Below are positions 26,150-33,198 of a stretch of 64,000 nucleotides of DNA, one piece after another. Where the stretch lies: positions 25,818,705-25,882,704 of the forward strand of contig CM020504.1 in the NCBI GenBank assembly GCA_009823395.1, written 5' to 3'. This stretch comes from Thamnaconus septentrionalis. Lineage: Eukaryota; Chordata; Actinopteri; Tetraodontiformes; Monacanthidae. The notes beneath the pieces are model-generated. The model did not search any database. It had not been told where the DNA came from and saw only the letters and a list, made by a program, of their open reading frames with translations. The first letter of the stretch is position 1, and each line of letters starts with the position of its first letter. Made by a program: the position numbers and the translations under genes.

Positions 26150-27758
26150 ACGTCAGGCAGACTCAAATGAGCAGTTTGGCTATAAAAAGAGATTGCGGGA
26201 AAGGACCAGCTGCAGCGGCAGCAGCAGCAGCAGCAGCGGCAGCGGCAGCAGCGGCTCTGCCTCTCACCCACGCAGAGGCAGAGCTCACTTCCACTGCAGC
26301 GTCTCACTCCCTGCACACGCAGTGTAGCGGCTAGAAGCACTGCGAGCCTCTTCGGCTTCAGACATCATCAGGGCACAAACCGTCCGCGCATCTGACGCAG
26401 CGGCGTGGCCCAACACCTCCGCCGCCGCTCCTCTGGTTTGGACAGAGGCGCTCCGTGTGCACATGTTACATACGTAACGACTGGGGTTATTTATAGCTTA
26501 TGTAACGCAGCCTATATGGTGTTTCCTTGGCAACACTTGGCTTCCTTGAACCCTTAAAGTAACAGCATTGCAAAAGAAATAGCAGGTGCTGCTATGGCGT
26601 CGCCAATATGTCGAGGTGCTGGAGATCAGAATTTACATGACGGAGACTCGAAGCCGAGGGCCGAGCTGCCAGAGAGCTGCTGTAGCAGCTCTGGCATGCT
26701 GGCTGCTTCTAGCCCCTTTTTTTTTTTTTATTTATTTTTTTGTTAATCAAACAGTTTTAAAGAAAAACATAAAATAAATAAAATATGCCGCCATGTCTGA
26801 GCAAGAAAAAGCAAAAACCAGCGTGAAAAGACTCCATCACAGCACACAGTAGCCTCTCTGTGCTGGCTTTAGGATGAAGTTCATGAAAACTTCTCCACGT
26901 CCTCCCCCTGGTCTCCACTTTTTATAAGTAGTAATCAGTCATAACTTCCACAGGAGAGCTACTGTATCACTCTAACAATGTCACTTTTTAATAATCGCAC
27001 ACGTCATCAATATGCTAATTACCACATTGAATGAGTGAGTCTGCTCATTGCAAGTGTGGCATGAAGCGTTTGGACCGACATGTCAGGGGCGATGTCACGA
27101 CAGAGGGTTGGGACCACAAGAGGATTTATTTATATTCATTATTTCAGTTTTCATCTTGAGGTTTTAAGCTCAAACTTTGTGAATGAAGTCACAATTTCGT
27201 GAAAAAAAAATTGACGTAAAAAAGACGAAATTTCGTGAATAAAGTCCACGCAAATAAAGTGGAAATTTCCAGATGAATGATGAATTCATCAGTTTATGGC
27301 ATTCGCGCACCTTCGCCACTTGACGACATGTCTTCTGTTGAACAACTTGAGAAGTTGTGAAACTTCAGAATTGGGTTCAGTCACTAGAAAATCGTTGCTC
27401 TTCTAGCACACACACACACAGTGTGGTCATAAGTAATGGGACATTGAAAAGACCGTGTCGAACTTTACGTGTGTTCAGTGGAAGCAACCAGACAAAACTT
27501 GGATGGTTGCAACCTTCACGCAGGGAGGAGATGGTTGGAAACGGGCAGATGGACGGCGGAGGATATCGCCGGTTCCACCTGCTGGCTGCACAGCGAGGCT
27601 ACGCTGTGTCGCAAGATACGATAAGACGACTGATCAGGGAGTGGACCCTGAAGGTGTGGAGCACCTGAGCGTCTGAGGTGAAGACATTACTGAAGCCAAG
27701 GAGCCAATGACTCTGGCACACGGATGGAGGACAAACTCCAGCCATACGGCTTTGCCAC

Positions 27759-27794
<36 letters not shown>

Positions 27795-30480
27795 TGATTC
27801 CAGTGGAATGTGCAGCTCAGCTGTTCTCTGGGCTTGATGAGGTTTGATCAGTGTGTTGGCTGAGCAGCTCGTGTCTCTGCCACCAATCCAAAGTGATTGT
27901 GGTGAGCACAGGAAGGCGGCTTTCTCCAATCAGAAAATGCAAATTGGCTCCCTGATTAAAATGCAACATTTAAAAATCCATTCAACCTCCAGCCTCTGCT
28001 GCTGCCTGCCAGTTTTTTGCTATAGGAAGATCCTCGTCCCAGCGTTTTCACAAATGTGTGTCAAACAATAACAAAAAAAAAAAAAAAAGAATCGGTGAAA
28101 ACCCCTGGAATATATACAGTACAGTGTAATCACGACGTTGCTGATGGGGAGTTTTTAGCTCGGTGACATTTTCTTCATGGCAGCACTGGACGACGGTGTC
28201 GGTGTTAGTGGGCAAAATCTTTTTACATTTGATTTTTAGCTTCCTGCCAGGAATCCTTCTTGGCAGGAACATGTTTGGAAGGAAACATAAACCAGGCAGA
28301 CACTTCATCGCTGCTGGAGCTCGTATACAATAACAGCCTGCATTTGCACAAAACACACCGGTATACCCGCGGTGATGCCATGCACATGCAGTCACCCTGG
28401 CAGGTGAGCAATAAGAGCAGCGGCAGGTGGTGGGGAAGACATTCAGCTCACACTTTCCTCTGAAGACCAAGCTTTTCTTTTGTCATCTGAGGAGACTTTG
28501 TTCAGACTGTCGACCTGATCAGTCAGTCGGCGTGGATGGATGGACGGCGGCTTGTTCAGGAATAGGCTTCTGCTTGTTTGGATTATTGTCAATAAGATTT
28601 TCCATAACTAAGAACTAACAGTCGGACCAAATACTAGACAAAGACGAGAGCTGTGGGAGAATGAAAATAGTAAAGAGGGAAACCAGTGCACAGGTGGTTA
28701 ACAGAGCTGGCCAATAGTGTTCACTGATGAAGGCCTGTGCATCAGGTTGCTAGAATACATAATGTTTTTTTTTAAAATCTATTTTCATCCTTGTTGAACT
28801 TGTTAAAATCTCCCGGTTTAGTCCCAGTCAAGGTCTACAGTGAGGTGAGGTCATTATGGAGACTCCAGGGAGAAAGTGATTCTACTGCTCAGCTGATTAA
28901 CAACTCAGCCGTCTGGGGGGTTCTGTTCACTTCTAGCTGTTTCATGAGTTAGTTAATTAGTCAGTTAATTAGTCATTCAGTCAGTTAGGTTGTCAGTTGG
29001 TTAGTTAGTCAGTCAGTCAGTCAGTTAGTTAGTCATTCAGTCAGTTAGGTTGTCAGTTGGTTAGTTAGCTAGCTTGTCTGTTCATTCATTAGTTAGTTAG
29101 TTAGTTAGTCATTCAGTCAGTTAGGTTGTCAGTTGGTTAGTTAGTCAGTCAGTCAGTCAGTTAGTTAGTCATTCAGTCAGTTAGGTTGTCAGTTGGTTAG
29201 TTAGTCAGTCAGTCAGTCAGTTAGTTAGTTAGTCATTCAGTTAGTTAGGTTGTCAGTTGGTTAGTTAGTTAGTTAGCTTGTCTGTTCATTCATTAGTTAG
29301 TTAGTTAGTTAGTCATTCAGTTAGTTAGGTTGTCAGTTGGTTAGTTAGTTTGTTAGCTTGTCTGTTCATTCGTTAGTTAGTTCATTAGTAATTCAGTCAG
29401 TTGGTTAGTTAGTTAGTTCGTTAGCTTGTCTGTTCATTCATTAGTTAGTTTGTTCGTTAGTTAGTTAGTTAGTCATTCAGTTAGTTAGGTTGTCAGTTGG
29501 TTAGTTAGTTTGTTAGCTTGTCTGTTCATTCATTAGTAATTCAGTCAGTTGGTTAGCTAGTGAGTGAGTTAGCCTTTAGACAGAAGCACTACTTTATCTA
29601 TTTTTTATTCGAGTCCATCTTTGTTGTGGATCTGTTTCATTGATTTCACAGCACATAAGCACTGATATTTAGCAAGTTAATAACTTTTCATGCAGGTTCT
29701 TATTGCCCATTGAGCTGGATAGTAAGTGGCCGGTGTTCTTGCCAAAGGTCTTCCCCACCGCAGCGTTTCAGAGAGCAGCAGGTTCATGGCAGCAAGACAC
29801 AAAGAGCAAACCATCAGCAAGGCGGCGGACAAGAGAGCTTGGAAATTAAAGATGAGGTCTAACACAAAAGAGGGAATGTTGTCCATGAGTTCATGTCATT
29901 ACCTAGCGTTCAGAGAGTAAGGCTGCTACAGGCTCTGCACTTACTTCTCTCTTTAACTCAAAGGTAGGAAAAGAGGAGGAAGAGAGGAAGGAAAAGGAAG
30001 GCTCGCAAAACCAAGAGGAAGTAAAAGGAGGTGAGTTGGTGGGTGGCGGAGGTTGGGTGAATAGGAAGTGTGGGTGAGTCGGGTGAGTGGAGGTAGCGGG
30101 GGGGGGGGGGGGGGTGAGTATGGCAGTGGTGCTCTGGGGAGTGGGTGGGGGTGGGTGGCTAGCGGGGAGTTAAAGTAACAGACAGGCTGGGCAGCAATGT
30201 TCCCTCTAAGGTTGTGGACTCATTACAGACTGTCTGCTGCATAGAGCGTCACTGGCTAGCTGCTGCGCTTCCATCACAGTTTAGCACCTGGTAAAAAGCC
30301 AGATTTAGAATATTTCAACAAAGTACAACTGCAAATATGCAGGTGTGTTTCCCTTGAATGGTGTGAAGCACATAAACCATAATTCTGGTCAAATCTCGTC
30401 CGGCCAGACGCCCCCTTGAGGAGGATGGAGGGATCTGCGTTTCGCTGAACTGAATATTTTTTTCAGACATTCTACACATT

Positions 30481-30522
<42 letters not shown>

Positions 30523-33099
30523 ACCTAGTGCAGGTGAGTTTTGAAATAGGATAAGAAAAAGATTAAAACGTAAAAGTAAAGTTACATTACGTTACGTCGA
30601 GTCAAGTTATGTTATGCTATGGTAAGCTAAGCTAAGCTAAGTTAAGCGAAGTTAGTATGAAGTATGAAACTGCATTTCATTATTATCTTCTATTGCTTCT
30701 ATTATTATGGCTTTTTTTGTGCTTTTCTTACTCAGCTGGGCTACGACAGGAAATGGAAGGTTGACGAGTCTCATTATTCCCATATCTGCAGGACTTTATT
30801 GACTAATGTCATAATGTAAGTCAATTCTGTGCCTCCACTTGTAACAAAGACCAACAGCCACAACTACACTGGCCAGAACAACTAAACTGAATACACTAGG
30901 AACTTATACTATAGTTAATACATCATCATCATCATGTATATTCTTACAAACTATCTAATGTTTCATTTGTATTTGAATATTCATTTGAGGTTTCAGTTTT
31001 TTTTCTATTTTAATATCCATGGCGCCAGATCTACAAAGAAAGGACCACGGCTGCGTGAGTAACTATGCAATTTCACAGGAAAGAGAAAAAGAAAAAGAAT
31101 ATATACAGGAGCTGGGAGCTGTCTGTTCTCACTGCCAAACTGCAGCGGTTTTAGCCTTTCACCAGGTACATCATTCAGCAGCACACAATTTAATTTTTGT
31201 AATATTTTTGCATCTTTTTATCTTCATCAATATTTTCAGTTTTTCTACCGCAAAAGTGGCGCAATTGCTTTGTGCATCTGGCCCATCCTGCTGATACATG
31301 GAGTGCCTTTCATGAACAAACTTAGAATAGTAACAATAATAATAATTATCATTATAATGGCTTGGATTTATCAGCACTTTTGAAGGTACTTGAAGTGCTA
31401 CAGTAGATGTGTAGCCACAGCTGCCCTGCGGCTACAGGGCAGACGACTGACTCGTGCGTGATTATCTAAAGATAAAACAAGGAAATGGCAAATATTTAGG
31501 ACGGAAAGTAATCATTTTCCCTCCTAATATTTGACGTTAATATTTGATGCTTGTGTTCATTGTCACTTTGTAAAGAGCTCGTCCATTAGAAAATTTGAAA
31601 ACTACTGAGACCACTGACTTAGAGGAAACATTGGTGAGAAAGTAGGTTGTGAAGGAAGGGTAGGGAACAGAGGGGAAAGAGGTGAACTACTTGTTTTGGA
31701 TGGGTGTAAGGGAGGAATTATTTACCTGCAAGAAATGGCAAGAGGGCTCCTGCTGCTGACTGGCCTTAGATTTGACTAGCGCTCTATCTAGGTTTAGGCT
31801 AGCGGATCCTGCGCTGGCTCGTAGCTGCTTGTGGCTGCTGTTGTTGGTGTAGACCTCTCGGGCCCTGCTCACCGTTAGGCTTGACGACCACGCCCCTTTC
31901 TTCACGAGGGGTCCGTCCAAAAGACCCAGGGGCAGCAAGGGGCCACCTCCTCCAACGATACCGTCGCCGCTGTTATTGCTGCTACCACTAACTGGCACAC
32001 ATCCTGACGATGCTGCATACTTCACATCGTTGTTGCTCCGGGAGGCTTTCAGTGCAGGATGGTGGCCGTGATGGGCGTGGGTGTGTGAGTGCTCGCTGAG
32101 AGTGGCGTAAGGGTCCATCATAAAGTACTGCTGGGATTGCGAGGAGGACAGATTGGGCAGGGGAGTCTGGGGGAACTTGTCAAGATTGTTGCCGGCATAG
32201 CGGCCAATTGTCAAGGCGATGGGCGAGGGAGAAATGGAGGGTGTAGGTGAGGGTAGAGGTTGGTGGTGGTGAGGGTGGTAGAGGCACAGCTCCCGCTCTA
32301 GATTGTCATCTGAGCTCCAGTATCCAGAGCCAGGAGCAGATGCCGAGCCGTGGAGCTGGTGGTGGTGATGGTGGTGGATTCGATGTTTGGGCTCCGCTGA
32401 TCGACAGCGCTCGCGACTCTTGCTGCGCTTCCGGTGACGCACTCCCACTTGTGGAGTTTCACTCTCTAGGCTGGCCCGCGAACCACCACCACCACCATTA
32501 ACGCTCCCATTATTGGCCCCTTTAGAGGACGGCGTGTTGTGTGGCCCCTCCAAGGAATGTGACTTGGTGAAGAGTTTTTGGACAGAGTGAACCAGATGGC
32601 GAATTCTCCCTGGACTGTCATTGTTGTTGTGATTGGCCCCCATCCCACTACTGTGGGCCAACACTCCCCGTTTGTACTGCAGTGTATGGTAGCCATCTCT
32701 GGAGAATGACGGCTGACGCTCAAGCGGGTCTGCAAAGTTTGCCGATACCCGGATGGGCGTTTTACCTCCGTAGCCTCCTCCGCCTCCTCCTCCTCCTCCT
32801 ACATATGGTACCATGGCCATACACTCATCCTTTACCTCAGGATGGTGGGATGAGGAGGTGGAGTGGCACCTCCTTGGGAAGGTTCCATATGGGACGATGC
32901 TGTTGCTGTCCGAGGGGTACGCAGTGTGCTGAGCATTGTAGTAGGGCAGCTCAGCCGGATGTGGCATTGGAATGGGAAGCGGCATGTCACTCTGACTAAT
33001 CAAATATGGCTTGCGGTCAACGTGGTGACCCACTGGATCATAGGATGGCTCATAGGAGACCACATGATGGTGACTCCGACTACTAGATAGGCCTTTCAT
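2679..33099 (-). CDS. dlgap1: DLG-associated protein 1 (SAPAP1/GKAP), 14 coding exons, complete
   Basis: Postsynaptic scaffold protein. It binds the guanylate-kinase domain of PSD-95/DLG, dynein light chain (LC8) and the Shank PDZ domain, and so links receptor complexes to the deeper postsynaptic density. Spliced exons (minus strand): 33099-31726, 24399-24185, 22909-22714, 21343-21061, 15932-15808, 11237-11112, 11006-10857, 10653-10571, 10155-10110, 9713-9432, 8146-8014, 6814-6723, 6234-6082, 2903-2679. They total 3483 nt (1160 aa plus stop), with AG/GT at every intron and all phases compatible. Visible parts: N-terminal MKGLSSSRSHHH start; S-Y-x-x-A repeats for GK binding near residues 485, 514, 545, 585 and 646; LC8-type SIGIQ, SVGVQ and TTAVQ at about 819, 841 and 862; helical GKAP homology domain at about 961-1086; C-terminal EAQTRL. 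From memory of the family it fits paralogue 1 better than 2-4. It is longer than the roughly 980-aa mammalian protein, mainly through a low-complexity first exon. Which teleost copy (a or b) cannot be decided. Confidence 0.95.
4566..4598 (+). mobile_element. short RT remnant with YADD motif
   Basis: Reads NRYADDTQLYL, the catalytic box typical of CR1/L2-type LINEs. No more of the domain is clear. A 9-bp perfect inverted repeat (GTAGTTCAC, 4612-4620 with 4626-4634) follows. It lies in the last dlgap1 intron. Confidence 0.55.
4718..4753. repeat. (CT)n microsatellite
   Basis: 36 bp of CT repeat in the last dlgap1 intron. Confidence 0.9.
5254..5427 (+). repeat. GACCAGTGTAGACCAG minisatellite
   Basis: Imperfect tandem units of roughly 25-40 bp built on GACCAGTGTAGACCAG, in the last dlgap1 intron. 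Confidence 0.75.
6082..6234 (-). CDS. dlgap1: dlgap1 coding exon 13 (residues 1036-1086)
   Basis: Encodes NPNAHPRPVASDLAGFWD, MLQLSIENISLKFDELHQLR and ANNWRPLDPPERK, the end of the GKAP homology domain. Phase 0 at both ends; acceptor CAG at 6237-6235; donor AAG|GTCAGC. Confidence 0.95.
6428..6485. repeat. (AAT)n microsatellite between dlgap1 exons 13 and 12
   Basis: AAT repeat with single-base interruptions; nothing else is seen in this 490-bp intron. Confidence 0.85.
6723..6814 (-). CDS. dlgap1: dlgap1 coding exon 12 (residues 1005-1035)
   Basis: Two leading bases complete the isoleucine codon. It then encodes LGKVRSAIGSAQLLMSQKF and LQFRELCEENL, a helix of the GKAP homology domain. Acceptor CAG at 6817-6815; donor CTG|GTGAGT. 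Confidence 0.95.
7968..8010. repeat. (CA)n microsatellite at the dlgap1 exon 11 donor
   Basis: On the minus strand it reads (GT)n starting three bases into the intron. Confidence 0.95.
8014..8146 (-). CDS. dlgap1: dlgap1 coding exon 11 (residues 961-1005)
   Basis: Encodes AVQRSVCQRDGRWFLKLLQA, ETDRMEGWCRQMQ and LSED plus one base. This is the start of the helical GKAP homology domain. The donor A|GTATGT runs straight into a (GT)n tract on the minus strand (plus strand CA repeat 7968-8010). Confidence 0.95.
8323..8640 (-). mobile_element. LINE reverse transcriptase remnant
   Basis: On the minus strand the frame ending at 8505 reads MFADDFVICSESREQTQGN, the RT catalytic F-A-D-D box and following residues of a common fish LINE family. 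The rest is degraded. Similar low-quality sequence of the same family probably continues to about 8800. It lies in the intron between dlgap1 exons 11 and 10. Confidence 0.7.
8818..8960. mobile_element. MITE-1 partial copy
   Basis: Begins CTAGCTGCGATTCCATGACA and continues with TGAATGGTGTGAAGCGCATA. It is truncated after about 140 bp, next to the LINE remnant in the same intron. Confidence 0.55.
9432..9713 (-). CDS. dlgap1: dlgap1 coding exon 10 (residues 867-960)
   Basis: Starts ADLDMPDLLDMALD and contains SRQYSRDATTSTVSIQGSGN, then HYHACASDEYED and FDPSILPPPDPWIDSVT, near-invariant in the family. It ends VNFNNSTLLE, several residues longer than the remembered mammalian ending (..DPLE). Acceptor AAG at 9716-9714; donor GAG|GTACGT. 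Confidence 0.95.
10110..10155 (-). CDS. dlgap1: dlgap1 coding exon 9, 46-nt microexon-like (residues 851-866)
   Basis: A short exon encoding (G)YRRFQRSNSVTTAVQ. Its single leading G completes the glycine codon left by exon 8. It ends with the third LC8-like motif, TTAVQ. Because 46 is not a multiple of three, skipping it would shift frame. Acceptor CAG at 10158-10156; donor CAG|GTAATT. Confidence 0.93.
10571..10653 (-). CDS. dlgap1: dlgap1 coding exon 8 (residues 824-851), second LC8 motif
   Basis: Encodes VDGPDEIPDPEDPSKF and SVGVQVEDNK and ends on two bases of a glycine codon. SVGVQ is the second LC8-type motif. Donor GG|GTGAGA, acceptor CAG at 10656-10654. Confidence 0.94.
10857..11006 (-). 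CDS. dlgap1: dlgap1 coding exon 7 (residues 774-823), first LC8 motif
   Basis: Starts VHGPASQH and ends KGKCLSIGIQ, so the first dynein-light-chain-type motif sits exactly at the exon end. The middle is divergent (STVSTPIPVLTRRPVVEDHH) where mammalian SAPAP1 is threonine-rich. Donor CAG|GTATTT. Confidence 0.94.
11112..11237 (-). CDS. dlgap1: dlgap1 coding exon 6 (residues 732-773)
   Basis: Encodes DAYMEEEGPRGDM, then SGLSNSTESIDSMKALTAAI and EAANAQ, strongly conserved in SAPAP1. Phase 0 at both ends. Acceptor TAG at 11240-11238; donor CAA|GTGAGT. Confidence 0.95.
11765..11965. repeat. dispersed repeat shared with 54450-54650
   Basis: Shared segments, in the same order in both copies, include GAGCTGAACACC, GCTTCAAAGACACT, TTGCAACTTTGCTTT (with a one-base difference), CACAGTGG and GTTGGCCCACC. 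The end resembles hAT termini. The 51-bp VNTR follows directly. Confidence 0.5.
11981..12281 (+). repeat. VNTR, 51-bp unit, about six copies
   Basis: Tandem units built from GGTTCTA and GGTGGTC words. Because 51 is divisible by three, one frame stays open and encodes GGSSWFYGGLGGPVVVL repeats. This is judged a by-product, not a gene. Confidence 0.9.
12514..12758. mobile_element. non-autonomous hAT-like element nested in the LINE
   Basis: Perfect 13-bp terminal inverted repeats, CAGGGGTCACCAA at the left and its complement at 12746-12758, enclose 245 bp without coding capacity. The flanks TCTACGGT (12506-12513) and TCTAAAGT (12760-12767) match at 6 of 8 positions and fit a decayed 8-bp target duplication. 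The right copy (TCT AAA GT) restores the LINE codons S-K-V. Confidence 0.8.
13201..13251 (+). repeat. (GAT)n microsatellite inside the LINE remnant
   Basis: A trinucleotide run in frame with the RT acidic segment (KDDD..DDVYRQ). Confidence 0.9.
15808..15932 (-). CDS. dlgap1: dlgap1 coding exon 5 (residues 690-731)
   Basis: Encodes VSSCITTYKKTPPPVPPRTS, then SKPYISITAQSSTESAQ, the proline-rich segment typical of SAPAP1. It has a small CSTAS-like insertion compared with the remembered mammalian TTTKPF. Acceptor CAG at 15935-15933; donor CAG|GTATCC. Confidence 0.94.
18268..18655. mobile_element. MITE-1 copy, 3' part missing
   Basis: Begins AGCTGCGTTTCCA after CT and follows the reverse complement of the copy at 34781-35270 through the GGTCACGTGACC palindrome (18596-18607). 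Its other terminus is not found. Confidence 0.65.
18711..19249. mobile_element. 539-bp hAT-like element with perfect target duplication
   Basis: The ends TGGTGTTGTAGTCC and GGACTACAACATTA are inverted repeats. The flanks are a perfect 8-bp duplication, CTTCAAAG (18703-18710 and 19250-19257). No coding capacity seen. A second copy in the opposite orientation lies at 50921-51499. It sits in the intron between dlgap1 exons 5 and 4. Confidence 0.8.
21061..21343 (-). CDS. dlgap1: dlgap1 coding exon 4 (residues 596-690)
   Basis: Begins LSELEVNGQIEQVCEQVYSEL and carries the fifth GK-binding repeat PGCFRMRSHSYVRAI. It ends with TTVRTIQSST plus the first base of a valine codon. The pyrimidine tract of its acceptor includes a run of about 14 cytosines (the G run at 21371-21384 on the plus strand). 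The middle (GEEEGEGGRPLLLL) is diverged from mammalian proteins. Confidence 0.94.
22115..22585 (+). repeat. minisatellite of TTCTATAATG-type units
   Basis: About 470 bp of imperfect tandem units (GGGTTCTATAATGTTCTAT with AC/TAGG variants). It lies 130 bp downstream of dlgap1 exon 3 in gene orientation. Confidence 0.85.
22714..22909 (-). CDS. dlgap1: dlgap1 coding exon 3 (residues 530-595)
   Basis: Reads ISTEHSPKLQIRSHSYLRAV, then SEVSINRSVDTLDP and SRNESYMRAMSTISQ, with GK-binding repeats three and four. It holds an in-frame duplication of six residues (DPKSLL twice, about 22778-22813). Acceptor CAG at 22912-22910; donor GTGAGG. Confidence 0.94.
23985..24075. mobile_element. hAT terminal fragment beside dlgap1 exon 2
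   Basis: CAGGCGTGGGCAAACTACGG followed by CCCGGGGACCATATGCGGCC is the classic end of hAT/Charlie-type elements. A related piece with GGCGGGCAAACTG lies at about 24132-24150. The opposite terminus is absent. It lies about 110 bp from the exon 2 donor. Confidence 0.6.
24185..24399 (-). CDS. dlgap1: dlgap1 coding exon 2 (residues 459-530)
   Basis: Starts VPQDEWSGF and ends TTL plus two bases of the next codon. It contains the first two guanylate-kinase-binding repeats (RMRSGSYVKAM and ARRASYLKAT), whose serine before tyrosine is the phosphorylation site recognised by PSD-95 GK in this family. Acceptor CAG at 24402-24400; donor GTGAGT starting at 24184. Confidence 0.95.
25918..25995 (+). repeat. 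GGATCACT octamer tandem repeat
   Basis: About nine tandem copies of GGATCACT with two ATT variants. Confidence 0.85.
26148..26460. promoter_or_regulatory. candidate internal promoter with CRE and TATA box
   Basis: A full palindromic CRE (TGACGTCA, 26148-26155) is followed by TATAAAAA at 26181-26188. A GC-rich stretch with a GCA/GCG repeat and many CpGs then runs to about 26460. Read on the plus strand this is a classic CRE-TATA-start layout, antisense to dlgap1. On the minus strand the same block lies in the intron before dlgap1 exon 2, where a short-isoform promoter could sit. It contains ATG ATG (26368-26363) with nearby donor-like sites at 26288 and 26267. Confidence 0.4.
27455..27770 (+). 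mobile_element. degraded integrase-core transposon fragment
   Basis: Reads in broken frames QRGYAVSQDTIRRLIREW, DPEGVE and, after a frameshift, WHTDG..DKLQPYGFA. This is the layout of integrase-core domain proteins of fish Ginger-like elements, with the first catalytic Asp in the WHTDG segment. It is cut off by a GT microsatellite at about 27760. Family assignment is from memory of the motif order. Confidence 0.5.
28941..29571 (+). repeat. 630-bp TTAG/TCAG minisatellite with higher-order units
   Basis: Four-base words GTTA and GTCA are arranged in longer blocks of about 60 bp (for example TCATTCAGTCAGTTAGG then TTGTCAGTTGG) that recur several times. It lies in the intron between dlgap1 exons 2 and 1. 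Confidence 0.9.
30260..30440. mobile_element. MITE-1 partial copy
   Basis: Shares CTTCCATCACAGTTTAGCAC, GAATGGTGTGAAGC and the CCTTGAGGAGGATGGAGG segment with other copies. It is truncated before the palindrome. It lies in the intron between dlgap1 exons 1 and 2. Confidence 0.6.
31020..31285. mobile_element. 266-bp MITE with 18-bp inverted ends
   Basis: The ends TGGCGCCAGATCTACAAAG and CTTTGTGCATCTGGCCCA are imperfect inverses (one indel, one or two mismatches). The interior is non-coding and AT-rich. It sits about 440 bp downstream of dlgap1 exon 1 in the next intron. Confidence 0.55.
31726..33099 (-). CDS. dlgap1: dlgap1 coding exon 1 (residues 1-458)
   Basis: The start ATG at 33099-33097 is chosen because the protein from there (MKGLSSSRSHHH, then DRKPYL, GTFPRR, DGYHTLQYKR, SPGRIRHLVHSVQKLFTKSHSLEG) follows the known SAPAP1 N-terminus. 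The reading frame stays open another 33 codons up to the acceptor, so a longer start is not excluded. The exon is unusually rich in low complexity: nine glycines at residues 101-109, six histidines at 242-247, further His, Ser and Asn runs, and basic RSKSRER. The donor CAG|GTAAAT is at 31724-31725. The exon ends with the CHFLQ that precedes VPQDEW in family members. Confidence 0.95.
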
Positions 33100-33198
33100 G
33101 ACGGGGGGGGATATGGGTGAAAGGAGAGAGAGATCTGGGTGAGAGATGGCAGGCTGATCTGTGATCAAGGACTGTCCCTGAGAGGAGAGGTGGAGGCT
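33100..33198 (-). other. dlgap1: dlgap1 5' UTR part of exon holding the start codon
   Basis: A strong acceptor, with a pyrimidine-rich tract then CAG at 33201-33199, opens this exon 99 nt before the ATG. The family's start codon lies downstream, so this stretch is read as 5' UTR. No in-frame stop separates it from the ATG. It implies at least one upstream noncoding exon. Confidence 0.7.

Larger units (their letters stand above)
24400..31725 (-). other. dlgap1 intron between exons 1 and 2
   Basis: 7.3 kb. It contains the octamer repeat (25918), the candidate promoter (26148), the integrase fragment (27455), the minisatellite (28941), a run of Gs (about 30100-30113), a MITE-1 copy (30260), an AC repeat (30481-30521) and the 266-bp MITE (31020). 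No coding exon was recognised. Confidence 0.6.

Noticed and set aside
32247..32999. Plus-strand open frames opposite dlgap1 exon 1
   Set aside because: Shadows of the coding exon on the other strand; His/Gly-rich antisense composition explains them.
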